Assembly (NCBI RefSeq): GCF_900102695.1
Contig: NZ_FMVW01000002.1
Span: 248,001-312,000, forward strand
Direction: 5' to 3'
Length of the DNA stretch: 64,000 nt
From: Afifella marina DSM 2698
GTDB taxonomy: Bacteria; Pseudomonadota; Alphaproteobacteria; Rhizobiales; Afifellaceae
This document shows positions 43,427-52,187 of the stretch, one piece after another (position 1 is the first letter of the stretch; each line of letters opens with the position of its first letter). A program made the translations under genes and the position numbers. Below the pieces are notes generated by a model, which was not told the DNA's origin, did not search any database, and saw nothing but the letters and a program-made list of their open reading frames with translations.

Positions 43427-44226
43427 CGTTTCGATCCGCCATCTATGCCGGTGATGTGGTGCACAGCCGGATGCGGCCCCGCCGCCACCGCCTGCATTAC
43501 CGCGTGTTCTCGCTGCTCGTCGATCTCGACGAGCTCGAGAGCCTGAGCCGGCGCTTGCGCTTTTTCGGCTATAACCGCTTTGCGCTATTAAGTTTTTACG
43601 ACGCCGACCATGGTCGCGGAGAGGCTGGCGGCTTGCGCGCCTGGGTCTCGGAACGGCTCACAGAGGCGGGCATCGAGGCCGAAGGCGGGCGGGTCGCGCT
43701 TCTCACCTATCCGCGGTTTCTGGGTTATGTCTTCAACCCGCTCAGCGTCTATTTCTGTTACGACAGGAACGAGCGGCTCGTTGCGATCCTGCACGAAGTG
43801 TCGAACACGTTTTCCGAGAAGCACACTTATGTGATCCCGGTGACCGGGGAGGCGCAGGAGACGATCGAGCAGGCCTGCGACAAGCTCATGTATGTGTCGC
43901 CGTTCATTCCGATGGAATGCCGCTATCACTTCCGCATCGCGCCGCCTGAGGAGAGCGTTCTCGTGCGCATCGCCGAGGAGGACAGTGAGGGACCGCTCCT
44001 CATCGCCTCGTTCGCCGGGGAAAGGCGCGCCATGAGCGACCGGGGGCTCTTCAAGGCCGTCATGTCCCATCCGCTGATGACGTGGAAAGTCACGGGTGGC
44101 ATCTATTACGAGGCGCTGCGCCTGTGGTGGAAAGGCATGCCGCTCTTCCGCCACGAGAAGGCGGCGCAGCGCTACGCTTCCACGATCGTCCTGCCGCATG
44201 CCCAAAAGGGAGACAATCCGCAATGA
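43423..44226 (+). CDS. DUF1365 family protein
   Basis: 267 aa. YAGDVVHSRMRPRRHRLHYR at the start, then VFSLLVDLDELESL, RFLGYVFNPLSVYFCYD and SNTFSEKHTYV are the family signatures. No catalytic role is established; the protein is always found beside the FAD oxidoreductase and fatty acid methylating enzymes. It overlaps both neighbours. Confidence 0.87.
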   Translation: MTFRSAIYAGDVVHSRMRPRRHRLHYRVFSLLVDLDELESLSRRLRFFGYNRFALLSFYDADHGRGEAGGLRAWVSERLTEAGIEAEGGRVALLTYPRFLGYVFNPLSVYFCYDRNERLVAILHEVSNTFSEKHTYVIPVTGEAQETIEQACDKLMYVSPFIPMECRYHFRIAPPEESVLVRIAEEDSEGPLLIASFAGERRAMSDRGLFKAVMSHPLMTWKVTGGIYYEALRLWWKGMPLFRHEKAAQRYASTIVLPHAQKGDNPQ

Positions 44227-45440
44227 GCCACGCCGAACGCCGGTCCTCATCATGGCCGGCGCTCCCCGCCGCTCTTTGGTCGCGCCTTGCCCGCCAGATC
44301 GTCGACCGGATTGCGGTCGGCGAGCTGACACTGCATTTCCCGGACGGCAGCCAGGTGCACGCGGCCGGTGCCGCCGCGGGCCCGCATGCCGTCATGCATA
44401 TCCATCGCGGCCGGTTTTTTCTGCGCCTTCTCAATTCAGGCGCGATCGGGCTCGCCGAGGGCTATATCGCCGAGGATTGGTCGTCGCCCGATCTTGAAGC
44501 GGTGCTCGAACTCGCGCTTCTCAACGAGCCGGCCATCGGCGATGCCGTGGCGCTCAACCGGCTGCAGGGGGCCTGGGAGCGCCTGCGCCATCTCGGCCGG
44601 GCGAATACCAAGCGCGGCAGTCGGCGCAACATCGCCGCGCATTACGATCTCGGCAATCATTTCTATCGGCAGTGGCTCGACGAGACGATGACCTATTCGG
44701 CGGCCTTGTTTGCGCGCTCCGACATGGATCTCGCCGAGGCGCAGCGGGCGAAATACCGCCGCATCATCGATATTCTGAAGCTGAAACCCGGCGAGCGGGT
44801 GCTCGAGATCGGCTGCGGCTGGGGCGGCTTCGCCGAGATTGCTGCAAAGGAAGCGGGCTGTCACGTGACTGGCCTCACCCTGTCGCGCGAACAGGCGGCG
44901 TTCGCGCGCGAGCGGCTCTCCGGTGCCGGGCTCGGCGAGAAGACGGAGATCCGTTTGGAGGATTACCGTGATACGGCCGGCTCCTACGACAAGATCGTTT
45001 CGATCGAGATGTTCGAGGCGGTCGGCGAGGCGAACTGGGCGACCTTCTTCAATGTCGTCCATCGCCGGCTGAAGGAGAACGGACGCGCCCTCGTCCAGGT
45101 GATCACCATGGACGAGACGCGCTTCCAGCATTACCGCAAGAACGTCGACTTCATTCAGCGCTATGTCTTTCCGGGCGGGATGCTGCCGCCGCGCTCCGCT
45201 TTCGAGAGCCATGCGCGCGAGGCGGGGTTTGAGATCGGCGACGCCTTCTTCTTCGGGCGCGATTATGCCGAGACGCTGCGGCGCTGGGAGAAGGCGTTTC
45301 TCGCGCACTGGCCGGCGGTTTCCGAGCTCGGCTTCGACGAGCGCTTCCGCCGCCTGTGGCGCTATTATCTCACCTATTGCGCCGTCGGCTTCAAACGCGG
45401 GCGTGTCGATGTCGGCCAGTTCCTCTTGGCGCGCGGCTGA
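44223..45440 (+). CDS. cfa: Cyclopropane-fatty-acyl-phospholipid synthase family methyltransferase
   Basis: 405 aa from the ATG at 44223 overlapping the DUF1365 stop. The sequence has SRRNIAAHYDLGNHFYRQWL, DETMTYSAALF, the SAM site VLEIGCGWGGFAE, GLTLSREQAAFA and IVSIEMFEAVGE, as in Cfa and MMA synthases. It adds a methylene/methyl group from SAM across a double bond of membrane phospholipid acyl chains. In this cluster it may instead make a branched or furan-type precursor with the FAD enzyme. Confidence 0.9.
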   Translation: MSHAERRSSSWPALPAALWSRLARQIVDRIAVGELTLHFPDGSQVHAAGAAAGPHAVMHIHRGRFFLRLLNSGAIGLAEGYIAEDWSSPDLEAVLELALLNEPAIGDAVALNRLQGAWERLRHLGRANTKRGSRRNIAAHYDLGNHFYRQWLDETMTYSAALFARSDMDLAEAQRAKYRRIIDILKLKPGERVLEIGCGWGGFAEIAAKEAGCHVTGLTLSREQAAFARERLSGAGLGEKTEIRLEDYRDTAGSYDKIVSIEMFEAVGEANWATFFNVVHRRLKENGRALVQVITMDETRFQHYRKNVDFIQRYVFPGGMLPPRSAFESHAREAGFEIGDAFFFGRDYAETLRRWEKAFLAHWPAVSELGFDERFRRLWRYYLTYCAVGFKRGRVDVGQFLLARG

Positions 45441-45443
45441 GCC

Positions 45444-46229
45444 TCATTTGGGGATCATGAAACGCGTCAAAAGGAAGAGAAGCGGATAGGGGAGCGCGCG
45501 CAGGAATTTCATCGAGAGCGCCATCTGCCAGGGGAAGACGATCTCGAAGCGCTTCTTCTCAAGCCCCGAGACGATGGCATCGACGGCACGGTCGACGGGG
45601 ATCAGGAAGGGCATCGGGAAGCTGTTCTTCTCAGTGAGCGGCGTGTCGACGAAGCCCGGATTGATGACGGTGATCGCCACGTTTCTGCGCTTCAGCTCCG
45701 GTTCCAGCGATTCCGCCAGGGCGATCAGCCCCGCTTTGGTGGCGCTGTAGGCGCTCGCCGTCGGCAGGCCGACATAACCGGCGACGGAGGCGACGAGGGC
45801 GACATGGCCGCGGCCTCTTTCCATGAAGCGCGGCAGCAGCGGCGCAAGCCCATGGACTGCGCCCATCAGATTGACTTCGACCGTCTGGCGGAACTCGTCG
45901 GCTGAGAAATTCTCCGCCTTGCGCTGTTTGTAGGTGCCGGCGTTCAGGACGGCGAGATCGAGGGGCCCGAGCGCGTCTTCGATCGCGGCGACCGCCTCGG
46001 CGGTCTTCTCCTTGTCGGTGACGTCGAGGGGGAAGGCGAGGATGTCTCCTTCAAGCGCAGTGGCTTCGGCGGCGAGGGCCTCAAGCTTGTCGGCGCTGCG
46101 CGCGCTGACGGCCACCTTCCAGCCGTCGCGCGCCAGCCGGAGCGCCAGGGCCCGGCCGATGCCGGTGCTCGCTCCCGTGATCCAGGCATTGCGCTTTGCG
46201 TGCTGGCCCCGCGTCGATCCGATTTCCAT
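45444..46229 (-). CDS. Short-chain dehydrogenase/reductase
   Basis: 261 aa classical SDR. The cofactor motif is ITGASTGIGRALALRLA, with NAG in LAVLNAGTYKQ. The catalytic Ser is in VALVASVAGY and the Tyr/Lys in SAYSATKAGL. The C-terminus has a hydrophobic stretch (FLRALPYPLLFLLTRFMIPK), suggesting membrane association. It is convergent with the lipid gene cluster with only 3 bp between stops; it may act on lipid-derived carbonyls. Confidence 0.86.
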   Translation of the reverse strand: MEIGSTRGQHAKRNAWITGASTGIGRALALRLARDGWKVAVSARSADKLEALAAEATALEGDILAFPLDVTDKEKTAEAVAAIEDALGPLDLAVLNAGTYKQRKAENFSADEFRQTVEVNLMGAVHGLAPLLPRFMERGRGHVALVASVAGYVGLPTASAYSATKAGLIALAESLEPELKRRNVAITVINPGFVDTPLTEKNSFPMPFLIPVDRAVDAIVSGLEKKRFEIVFPWQMALSMKFLRALPYPLLFLLTRFMIPK

Positions 46230-46339
46230 GCGGTCTCCCTGTCATGCGGCCTTGCTGCGCCGCGTCAGCCTTTGAAAGTGTCGCGGCGCGGGGCAAGGGC
46301 AATGGGAGGAGCATGCGACGCTCCCGCACGGATTGCAGA

Positions 46340-46831
46340 TCAGAGCAGCGCTTCGACCTTCTCTTCGAGTTCGTCCTCGGTCATCGGGCCGGGCTTCCAG
46401 TCGCGGACGATGCCCTCGCGGTCGAGGATGACGGAGGTCGGAACGGCGATGACGCGGTAGCGGCGCGAGGTGATTTCGAGCTCGTCGGAGAGGAGCGGGA
46501 AGCTTACGCCGATGCGCCTTTGCGCGTCGTGGATGACCTTCTGGCTCTGCCCGACATTGACGGCGAGGATTTCAAAGCCGTCCTTCTTCAGGCGCTGATA
46601 GACCTTGTCGTGCTCCGGCATTTCGCGCAGGCAGGGGCCGCATTCGGCGCGCCAGAAATTTACCAGCACGACCTTGCCGCGGTAATCGGCGAGATCGACC
46701 GGCTGGCTGTCGTCGTTGAGCGCGGCGATCGAGGGGGCTTGCTGGCCGACTTCCGCCGTCTCGTCCTTCTTGTTGCAGCCGCAAAGGACGATGGTCGTCG
46801 ACAAAGCGAGGGCGGAGAGGAGCCTGATCAT
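46340..46831 (-). CDS. TlpA-like thioredoxin-fold lipoprotein
   Basis: 163 aa from the ATG at 46831, which overlaps the ABC ATPase stop. The signal ends in a lipobox (STTIVLCGCNKKD). The thioredoxin fold carries the redox motif CGPC in RAECGPCLREMPE, and VPTSVILDREG has the cis-Pro. It probably reduces periplasmic disulphides. As last gene of the iron operon it likely keeps the cysteine-rich DUF2318 protein or a partner reduced. Confidence 0.87.
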   Translation of the reverse strand: MIRLLSALALSTTIVLCGCNKKDETAEVGQQAPSIAALNDDSQPVDLADYRGKVVLVNFWRAECGPCLREMPEHDKVYQRLKKDGFEILAVNVGQSQKVIHDAQRRIGVSFPLLSDELEITSRRYRVIAVPTSVILDREGIVRDWKPGPMTEDELEEKVEALL

Positions 46832-47556
46832 CACGCGGCCTCGGATGCACGGCGGACGCGGCGGCCGTGCTCGAACCATATGGTGCGATCGGTGCGGCGG
46901 CCGAGTTCCGGATTGTGGGTGATGAGGACGATGACGCGGCCTTCGCGGTGGAGCTCGGAGAAGAGCTCCATGACGAGGTGCTCATTCTTGGCGTCGAGAT
47001 TGCCGGTCGGCTCGTCGGCGAGGATCAGGGACGGCTCGTTGATGAGGGCGCGCGCGATGCAGACGCGCTGCTGTTCGCCGCCGGATAGCTGCGAGGGCAG
47101 GTGGTGGGCGCGGTCGGCGAGGCCGACACGTTCCAAGGCCCGTGTGGCGCCCTCCGCATCCACGACCGAATGGTAGTGCTGCGCCAGCATGACGTTTTCC
47201 TGAGCGTTGAGATACGGGATCAGGTGAAACTGCTGGAAGACGAGGCCGATGCGCTCGCGGCGCATCACGGCGCGTTCCTTCTCCGTAAAGGTCGACACGT
47301 CGATGCCGTCGAGGAGGTAGGAGCCCTCCGTCGGCGTGTCGAGGCAGGAGATGAGATTGAGGAAGGTCGTCTTGCCGGAGCCTGACGGGCCCATGACGGA
47401 GACGAACTCGCCGGCGCGGATGGTGAGGTCGATGTGATCGAGCGCGGTGACCGTGCCGAAGCGTTTGGTCAGGCCCCGCGTCTCGATTACCGGACGGGTC
47501 TGGCTTTCGGAGTCCGTCTCGAACTCCTCCAGCTCGTCGCTCGAAGCCTGGAGCAT
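46831..47556 (-). CDS. ABC transporter ATP-binding protein (MacB/LolD type)
   Basis: 241 aa. Walker A GPSGSGKTT, signature LSGGEQQRVCIARAL and Walker B LILADEPTGNLD are intact, with the H-loop in ITHNPEL. It pairs with the two FtsX-type permeases just upstream. In the homologous FetMP/P19 iron systems this ABC module assists periplasmic iron delivery by an unknown mechanism. Confidence 0.9.
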   Translation of the reverse strand: MLQASSDELEEFETDSESQTRPVIETRGLTKRFGTVTALDHIDLTIRAGEFVSVMGPSGSGKTTFLNLISCLDTPTEGSYLLDGIDVSTFTEKERAVMRRERIGLVFQQFHLIPYLNAQENVMLAQHYHSVVDAEGATRALERVGLADRAHHLPSQLSGGEQQRVCIARALINEPSLILADEPTGNLDAKNEHLVMELFSELHREGRVIVLITHNPELGRRTDRTIWFEHGRRVRRASEAA

Positions 47557-47559
47557 GGT

Positions 47560-48732
47560 CTACTCTCCCTTCAGCACTTGCGCAGGAACGATGCGAATCG
47601 CTCTGCGGATCGGGACGATGGCGGCGGCAAGCGCCGCAATGAGCGAAATGGCGAGCGTCGCCGGCACCACGATGGCACGGAACGAGATCGCCGTCGAAAA
47701 GACGGCCTGACCGAGAAGCTGGGCGAGGCCGAAGCCGATGACGAGGCCGACTGCGACGCCGATCAGGGACAGGGTGACGGTTTCGATCAGGAACTGGCGC
47801 ATGATGGCGGAATCGTCGGCGCCCAACGCCTTCTGCAACCCGATCTCGCGCCGCCTTTCGACGATCATCGCCGTCAGGGTGGAATTCACGCAGACGGCGG
47901 TGATGACGAGAATGATGCCGGCGACGAAGGCCATCAGCACCTTGATCTTGTCGAGAAGCTCGCCGTCGGATTGCGACACCTGGCGGATGGGGCGGATGTC
48001 GAGGCCGGGGAAATCGGCTTCGACCGTGCTCGCCAGGCGGTCGGCGTCCTCGCCCTCCGCCTGGATGCTCAGCATGGCGAGGTTGACGACGTTCGGCATG
48101 CCGAGAAGCTTCTGGGCGAGCGAACGGTTGACGAGGATCTGATCGTCTTCCGCCTCGCCGGTCTCCACGATGCCGCGCACCGTGAGCTCGGTGGTGAAGG
48201 AGCCGTCGTCGTTGGAGACTTCGATCTTATCGCCCGGGTGAAGGCCGAGGCTTTCCGCAAGACGTTCGCCCAGCATGCAGCGGCGCTCGTCGAAATCGAC
48301 CCCGATCCAATTGCCTTCGACCTGCCAATAGGGCGAGATTTTTTGCGCGCCGGCAAAATCGAGGCCGGCGATGACGGCTTCGCGCTCGCCGATCCGTGCG
48401 ACGCCGTAAAGGAAGGGCGAGGCGCCGACGAGCCTGTCGGCCGGGAGTTCGGCGATGAGCTTGCGATAGGTCGCTTCGCTGAAGGTCTTGTCGCCCTCCG
48501 CGGAAGCCGGCGCGACGATGAAGTTCGCGCCATAGGCTCTGAGCTCGCGGCTCATCTTGGCGGAGATGTCGAAATAGAGGCTCGCGAGCGCCGCGATGAC
48601 GGCCGCGCCGACGGCAATCGCCGTGACGGCGGCGAGAACGCGGCTGCGGCGCACCAGAAGCGCCCGCCAGAGAAGGCGCGCGCCCATGCCGCCACGGCGG
48701 GCGACGGTTGTTGGACGGTCAGCGGCGGCCAT
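47560..48732 (-). CDS. FtsX/MacB-type ABC permease, second
   Basis: 390 aa from the ATG at 48732, which slightly overlaps the upstream permease; in-frame ATGs at 48762 and 48687 are alternatives. An N-terminal helix (VLAAVTAIAVGAAVIAALAS) is followed by a ~220-residue periplasmic domain, then three C-terminal helices (VLMAFVAGIILVITAVCVNS; RRREIGLQKALGADDS). This is the FtsX fold. It probably forms a heterodimer with the next permease. Confidence 0.87.
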   Translation of the reverse strand: MAAADRPTTVARRGGMGARLLWRALLVRRSRVLAAVTAIAVGAAVIAALASLYFDISAKMSRELRAYGANFIVAPASAEGDKTFSEATYRKLIAELPADRLVGASPFLYGVARIGEREAVIAGLDFAGAQKISPYWQVEGNWIGVDFDERRCMLGERLAESLGLHPGDKIEVSNDDGSFTTELTVRGIVETGEAEDDQILVNRSLAQKLLGMPNVVNLAMLSIQAEGEDADRLASTVEADFPGLDIRPIRQVSQSDGELLDKIKVLMAFVAGIILVITAVCVNSTLTAMIVERRREIGLQKALGADDSAIMRQFLIETVTLSLIGVAVGLVIGFGLAQLLGQAVFSTAISFRAIVVPATLAISLIAALAAAIVPIRRAIRIVPAQVLKGE

Positions 48733-50011
48733 AAAGCGTCTCCACGGGAGCCAGAGCGGCAATGGTCCGCGAGGGCAGGACGGAGCCTGCGAGCGCGATC
48801 AGGATCGAGGCGATGACGACGACGAGAACGACGACGCCGGGGAAGGTGATGGTGGCCCCGAAGACGGTGAGACCGATGATCTGCGACAGGCCGGCACCGA
48901 GGGCGGCGCCGATCAGCCCGCCGATGATGCCGATGATGACGGCCTCGCCGAGAAAGAGCGACAGGATCGCCGCCTCCGAGGCGCCGAGCGCCTTCATCAG
49001 CCCGATCTCGCGGCTGCGCTCCATGACGGAGGTGTTGAGGAGCGAGGAGATGGCCATCGCCGAGGAGGCGAAGGCGGCGAGCGCCACGACGGCCATCAGG
49101 AGTTGGATTTTGCCGATCACCACGCCTTCGCTGTCGGCGACCTGCCAGATGGGTCGGGCCGAGGCGTTGGGCAGGGCCTCTTCGATCTGGTGGACGATGG
49201 CGCTCACATAGGCGCTGCAATACCAGGTGTCGTATTGCTGCGCGTCGAGCGAGGAGGGATCGCTCCGCGCCTTGCGGGAGAGCGAGTTCTCCGGAATGGT
49301 CAGCGCGCTGACGCTGACGGAGCCGACCTTGCCGGACAGACCCGCAAGATCCTGGGCGAGAGCGAGCGGGGCGACGATGCCGCCGGCTTCTTCCTCGCTC
49401 GCCTCGACGATGCCGCTCACCGTGACGTTGCGGCTTTTGCCCTCAGCCGAGGTGAGCGTGAGCGTCGCGCCGGGCTTCAGGCCCTGCCGTTCGGCGAGCG
49501 TTTCGCCGACGAGAACCTGATCAAGCGAATCCTCTTCCGGCCAGGTGCCCGTCACCTGCCAGAACGGATGCGTGACGGTGACGCCGGTGAAGAAATTGTC
49601 GAAGCCTTCGACGGGCATCAGCTTGTGAAAATAGGTGCCGATGAGGGGCACATGGTCGTCTTCGGCGCTGCCGAGCGTGACCGGCAAAGTGAGGAAGGGG
49701 GTGAGGCCGGTGATGTTGTTGCGCCAGAAGATGTCCTTGATCTTCGGCAGGTCGGCCTCGTTCAGATAATCACGCCCGCTCAAGGGGTTGTAATTGACCC
49801 CGCCGATCGTGAGCGGGATGGAATCGCTCTTCGGCACGACCTTGATGTTGGAGCCGTAGGCCTTCATCTCGCGGGCCATCTTGTCGCCGACGTCGATCGA
49901 CAGGCTCGCCAGCGCCGTCATCAGCGTGGTGGCGAGAACGATGGTGAAGATCGCCAGAAGCTTGCGGCGCCAGTCGCGGCGGAAGGATTGCTGGAGGAGG
50001 CGTGTGAACAT
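48719..50011 (-). CDS. FtsX/MacB-type ABC permease, first
   Basis: 430 aa with the same layout: an N-terminal helix (LLAIFTIVLATTLMTALASL), a large periplasmic domain, and three C-terminal helices around RSREIGLMKALGASEAAILS. It begins 2 bp after the DUF2318 gene. Its partner overlaps it by 14 bp. Confidence 0.87.
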   Translation of the reverse strand: MFTRLLQQSFRRDWRRKLLAIFTIVLATTLMTALASLSIDVGDKMAREMKAYGSNIKVVPKSDSIPLTIGGVNYNPLSGRDYLNEADLPKIKDIFWRNNITGLTPFLTLPVTLGSAEDDHVPLIGTYFHKLMPVEGFDNFFTGVTVTHPFWQVTGTWPEEDSLDQVLVGETLAERQGLKPGATLTLTSAEGKSRNVTVSGIVEASEEEAGGIVAPLALAQDLAGLSGKVGSVSVSALTIPENSLSRKARSDPSSLDAQQYDTWYCSAYVSAIVHQIEEALPNASARPIWQVADSEGVVIGKIQLLMAVVALAAFASSAMAISSLLNTSVMERSREIGLMKALGASEAAILSLFLGEAVIIGIIGGLIGAALGAGLSQIIGLTVFGATITFPGVVVLVVVIASILIALAGSVLPSRTIAALAPVETLYGRR

Positions 50012-50013
50012 GA

Positions 50014-51513
50014 TCAGTCCTCCGGCTGCCAGCTGACGCGGGCAGGTGCGAGCGGTTCGTGGCTGTATTTCTCGGGCGCGTCGCGGAAAGCGTCGTAGGA
50101 GTCCTCGCCGGTGAAATAATAGGTCCGGCCTTCGAACTCGAAGCTGAAGGGCGCGTCGGTGTTGACGAGGGGCTCGCCGGTGACGGGATCGGTCACATCG
50201 GTGGAGACGACCTCGGAGAAGAAGCGGGCGCCTTTTTCGAGCTCCAGCTGCGCGATGACGATGTCGCCGTTCGCCTCCTCATGCTTCAGCGGGATCGGGT
50301 TGCAGCCGCCGGCCTTGCCGATCGAGGGCACGAAGATGCGCACGTTGCAGGCGATGCAGATGATCTCGTTGCCGCGCTGGATATAGCCCTTGTCGCCACA
50401 GATCATGCAGGCGTCGTAGACCACGCCGATGGCGACATGCTCTGCGTCGAAGCGGTTGATGAGGAAAAACCGCACCCGGTGGCCGTCGCTGGAGACGTAA
50501 GCGAAACGGTGCAGCGTGCCGTCCTTCACCTGATCGATCGGAATGCGGACGGTGCCTTGATCGTCGACCGACACGGGCGTTGCCTCCGAAAGCCGGGGCG
50601 GTTGCGAGGCGTAGAGGTCGTAATAGAGCATCGAGGCGACGATGAAGGTCATCGCCGCGGCCAGTCCGCGGAACCAGCGCCGCTCGCCGAGGGCAAAGGC
50701 CTTGAGCTTGCGGCGCTCGGTGCGTGCCTGCCCGGCGAGGTCGTCGCTCAAGACGGCGGGGCGCGGCGCACGCAGAAGGAAGGCGGCGCCGAGAATGAGG
50801 GCCAGAACGAGTTCGGCGTAAACGGCGGCTTCGGCGTAATAATCGGCCTTGGCGACGAGCGAGACGCGCGCCGAGGTGACCTGCAGCCAGCCGACCTGCA
50901 AGAGGCCCAGCATGACGTCGCCGCCCCAGACCGCCGCCTCGATGAGGACGGCGAGAACGAGGAGGCCGAGGCCGATGAGCGGCGTGCGGCTTGCGGCATG
51001 GCTGACGGCCGCGGCGAAGGCGCCGAGGGCTGCGGCCGCGATGACGACCGCAAGCACGTTGAGGATGAGCTCGGTGTTGAGGACGCTCGTCGCGGTCAGC
51101 GCATGGGTGGTGGTGTCATCGGCGAAGACGAGCGCCGCCTGCGCCGTCAGGATCGCGACGAGAAGCGCGAAGATCGGCAGCGCGACGAAGCGGGCTGCCG
51201 AAAAACGCAGGGCAAAGGGAGCGGAAAGAATGGCCAGGAGGGCGGCGGCCAGACACGCGCCCTCCATGACCATCTTCGCTTCCGTCAACGCCGCCGCGCC
51301 GTCCGCCCAGAAAAAGGCGAAGGCGCCGATCGCAATTCCTGCGATCAGCGCCGGCACGGCGATGAAGGTGAGGTGACGACGCAGCCTTTCTTCTGCGGCG
51401 AGCGTCGTTCTTGCCGCTTTCAGAAGAAGGCCCGCATATAGCGCCGCTATGAACGTGGCGGGCCCGAAGGCGCGAAACATATCGGCGAGATAGAAACTCA
51501 CGTCATCCCTCAC
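50014..51513 (-). CDS. DUF2318 membrane protein with cysteine-rich domain
   Basis: 499 aa. About eight transmembrane helices fill residues 1-300 and the C-terminal ~170 residues form the DUF2318 domain. The latter has the cysteine motif CMICGDKGYIQ and later CIACNVRIF and GGCNPIPL, suited to bind a metal or Fe-S cluster or to carry electrons. In FetMP/P19-type systems this protein is encoded beside FTR1 and is suspected to reduce or pass iron. The ATP-binding and TlpA genes follow. Confidence 0.85.
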   Translation of the reverse strand: MRDDVSFYLADMFRAFGPATFIAALYAGLLLKAARTTLAAEERLRRHLTFIAVPALIAGIAIGAFAFFWADGAAALTEAKMVMEGACLAAALLAILSAPFALRFSAARFVALPIFALLVAILTAQAALVFADDTTTHALTATSVLNTELILNVLAVVIAAAALGAFAAAVSHAASRTPLIGLGLLVLAVLIEAAVWGGDVMLGLLQVGWLQVTSARVSLVAKADYYAEAAVYAELVLALILGAAFLLRAPRPAVLSDDLAGQARTERRKLKAFALGERRWFRGLAAAMTFIVASMLYYDLYASQPPRLSEATPVSVDDQGTVRIPIDQVKDGTLHRFAYVSSDGHRVRFFLINRFDAEHVAIGVVYDACMICGDKGYIQRGNEIICIACNVRIFVPSIGKAGGCNPIPLKHEEANGDIVIAQLELEKGARFFSEVVSTDVTDPVTGEPLVNTDAPFSFEFEGRTYYFTGEDSYDAFRDAPEKYSHEPLAPARVSWQPED

Positions 51514-51572
51514 TCACGCCCCAGGCTCCGCTTCGAAAAGCGGAGCCTGACACGCTTCATGTCGTTGTTTGC

Positions 51573-52112
51573 TTAGTCCTTGAGCGGGACGAAGCTGAAT
51601 TCGTATTCGACGTCGAGCGGCTCGAACCAGCGGCCGACGCCCGTATCTTCGTCGGTGTGGCGGCCGAAGCCCTGCCGCGAAGGCGGATCGATGTGATAGC
51701 TGAGACGGTAATTGCCGGGGCCCGACATCTTGATGTTGGAGCCGTAATGCGGCCCGTCGATGGCCACCATCGGCATCAGGTTGCCGCTCGTCACCTTGCC
51801 GGTGTCGAGGTTTTCCAACGTATAGCCGATGGTGAGGTAGGGAATCCACTCGCCGGCGCCGAAACCGTTCGGATTGCCCTGCGTGGCGTGAATATCAGCC
51901 TCGATGTGAATGTCCGCCTGATCGGCCGGAAGGTCGATGCCGCGCGGCTCCATGTCGATCGGCGACAGGTAGACGGCCGCGATCTCCATATTGGCCATCT
52001 CTTTGGCCTCGCCGGCCGGATATTCCTTGAACTCGGCATGCGCGGCGCTCGCCATGCCGGCGGAGAAAACCACCGCAGTCAACAATTTGGTACATCTTGC
52101 AATCATCGCCAA
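51573..52112 (-). CDS. P19/Tp34-family periplasmic iron-binding protein
   Basis: 179 aa with a signal peptide (TKLLTAVVFSAGMASAAHAE). Met/His residues of the P19 metal site are visible in PIDMEPRGIDLP, IHIEADIHATQGNPNGFG and GPHYGSNIKMSGPGNYR. P19/FetP binds copper and iron in the periplasm and hands iron to the FTR1 permease. It lies 75 bp after the permease gene. Confidence 0.9.
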   Translation of the reverse strand: MAMIARCTKLLTAVVFSAGMASAAHAEFKEYPAGEAKEMANMEIAAVYLSPIDMEPRGIDLPADQADIHIEADIHATQGNPNGFGAGEWIPYLTIGYTLENLDTGKVTSGNLMPMVAIDGPHYGSNIKMSGPGNYRLSYHIDPPSRQGFGRHTDEDTGVGRWFEPLDVEYEFSFVPLKD

Positions 52113-52187
52113 TTCTCCTGTCTGGCGGGTGAGAAGCTTGGTCGTTGTCAGACGGACTTTCGTCCGATCTCGACGCCGCGGGGGAGG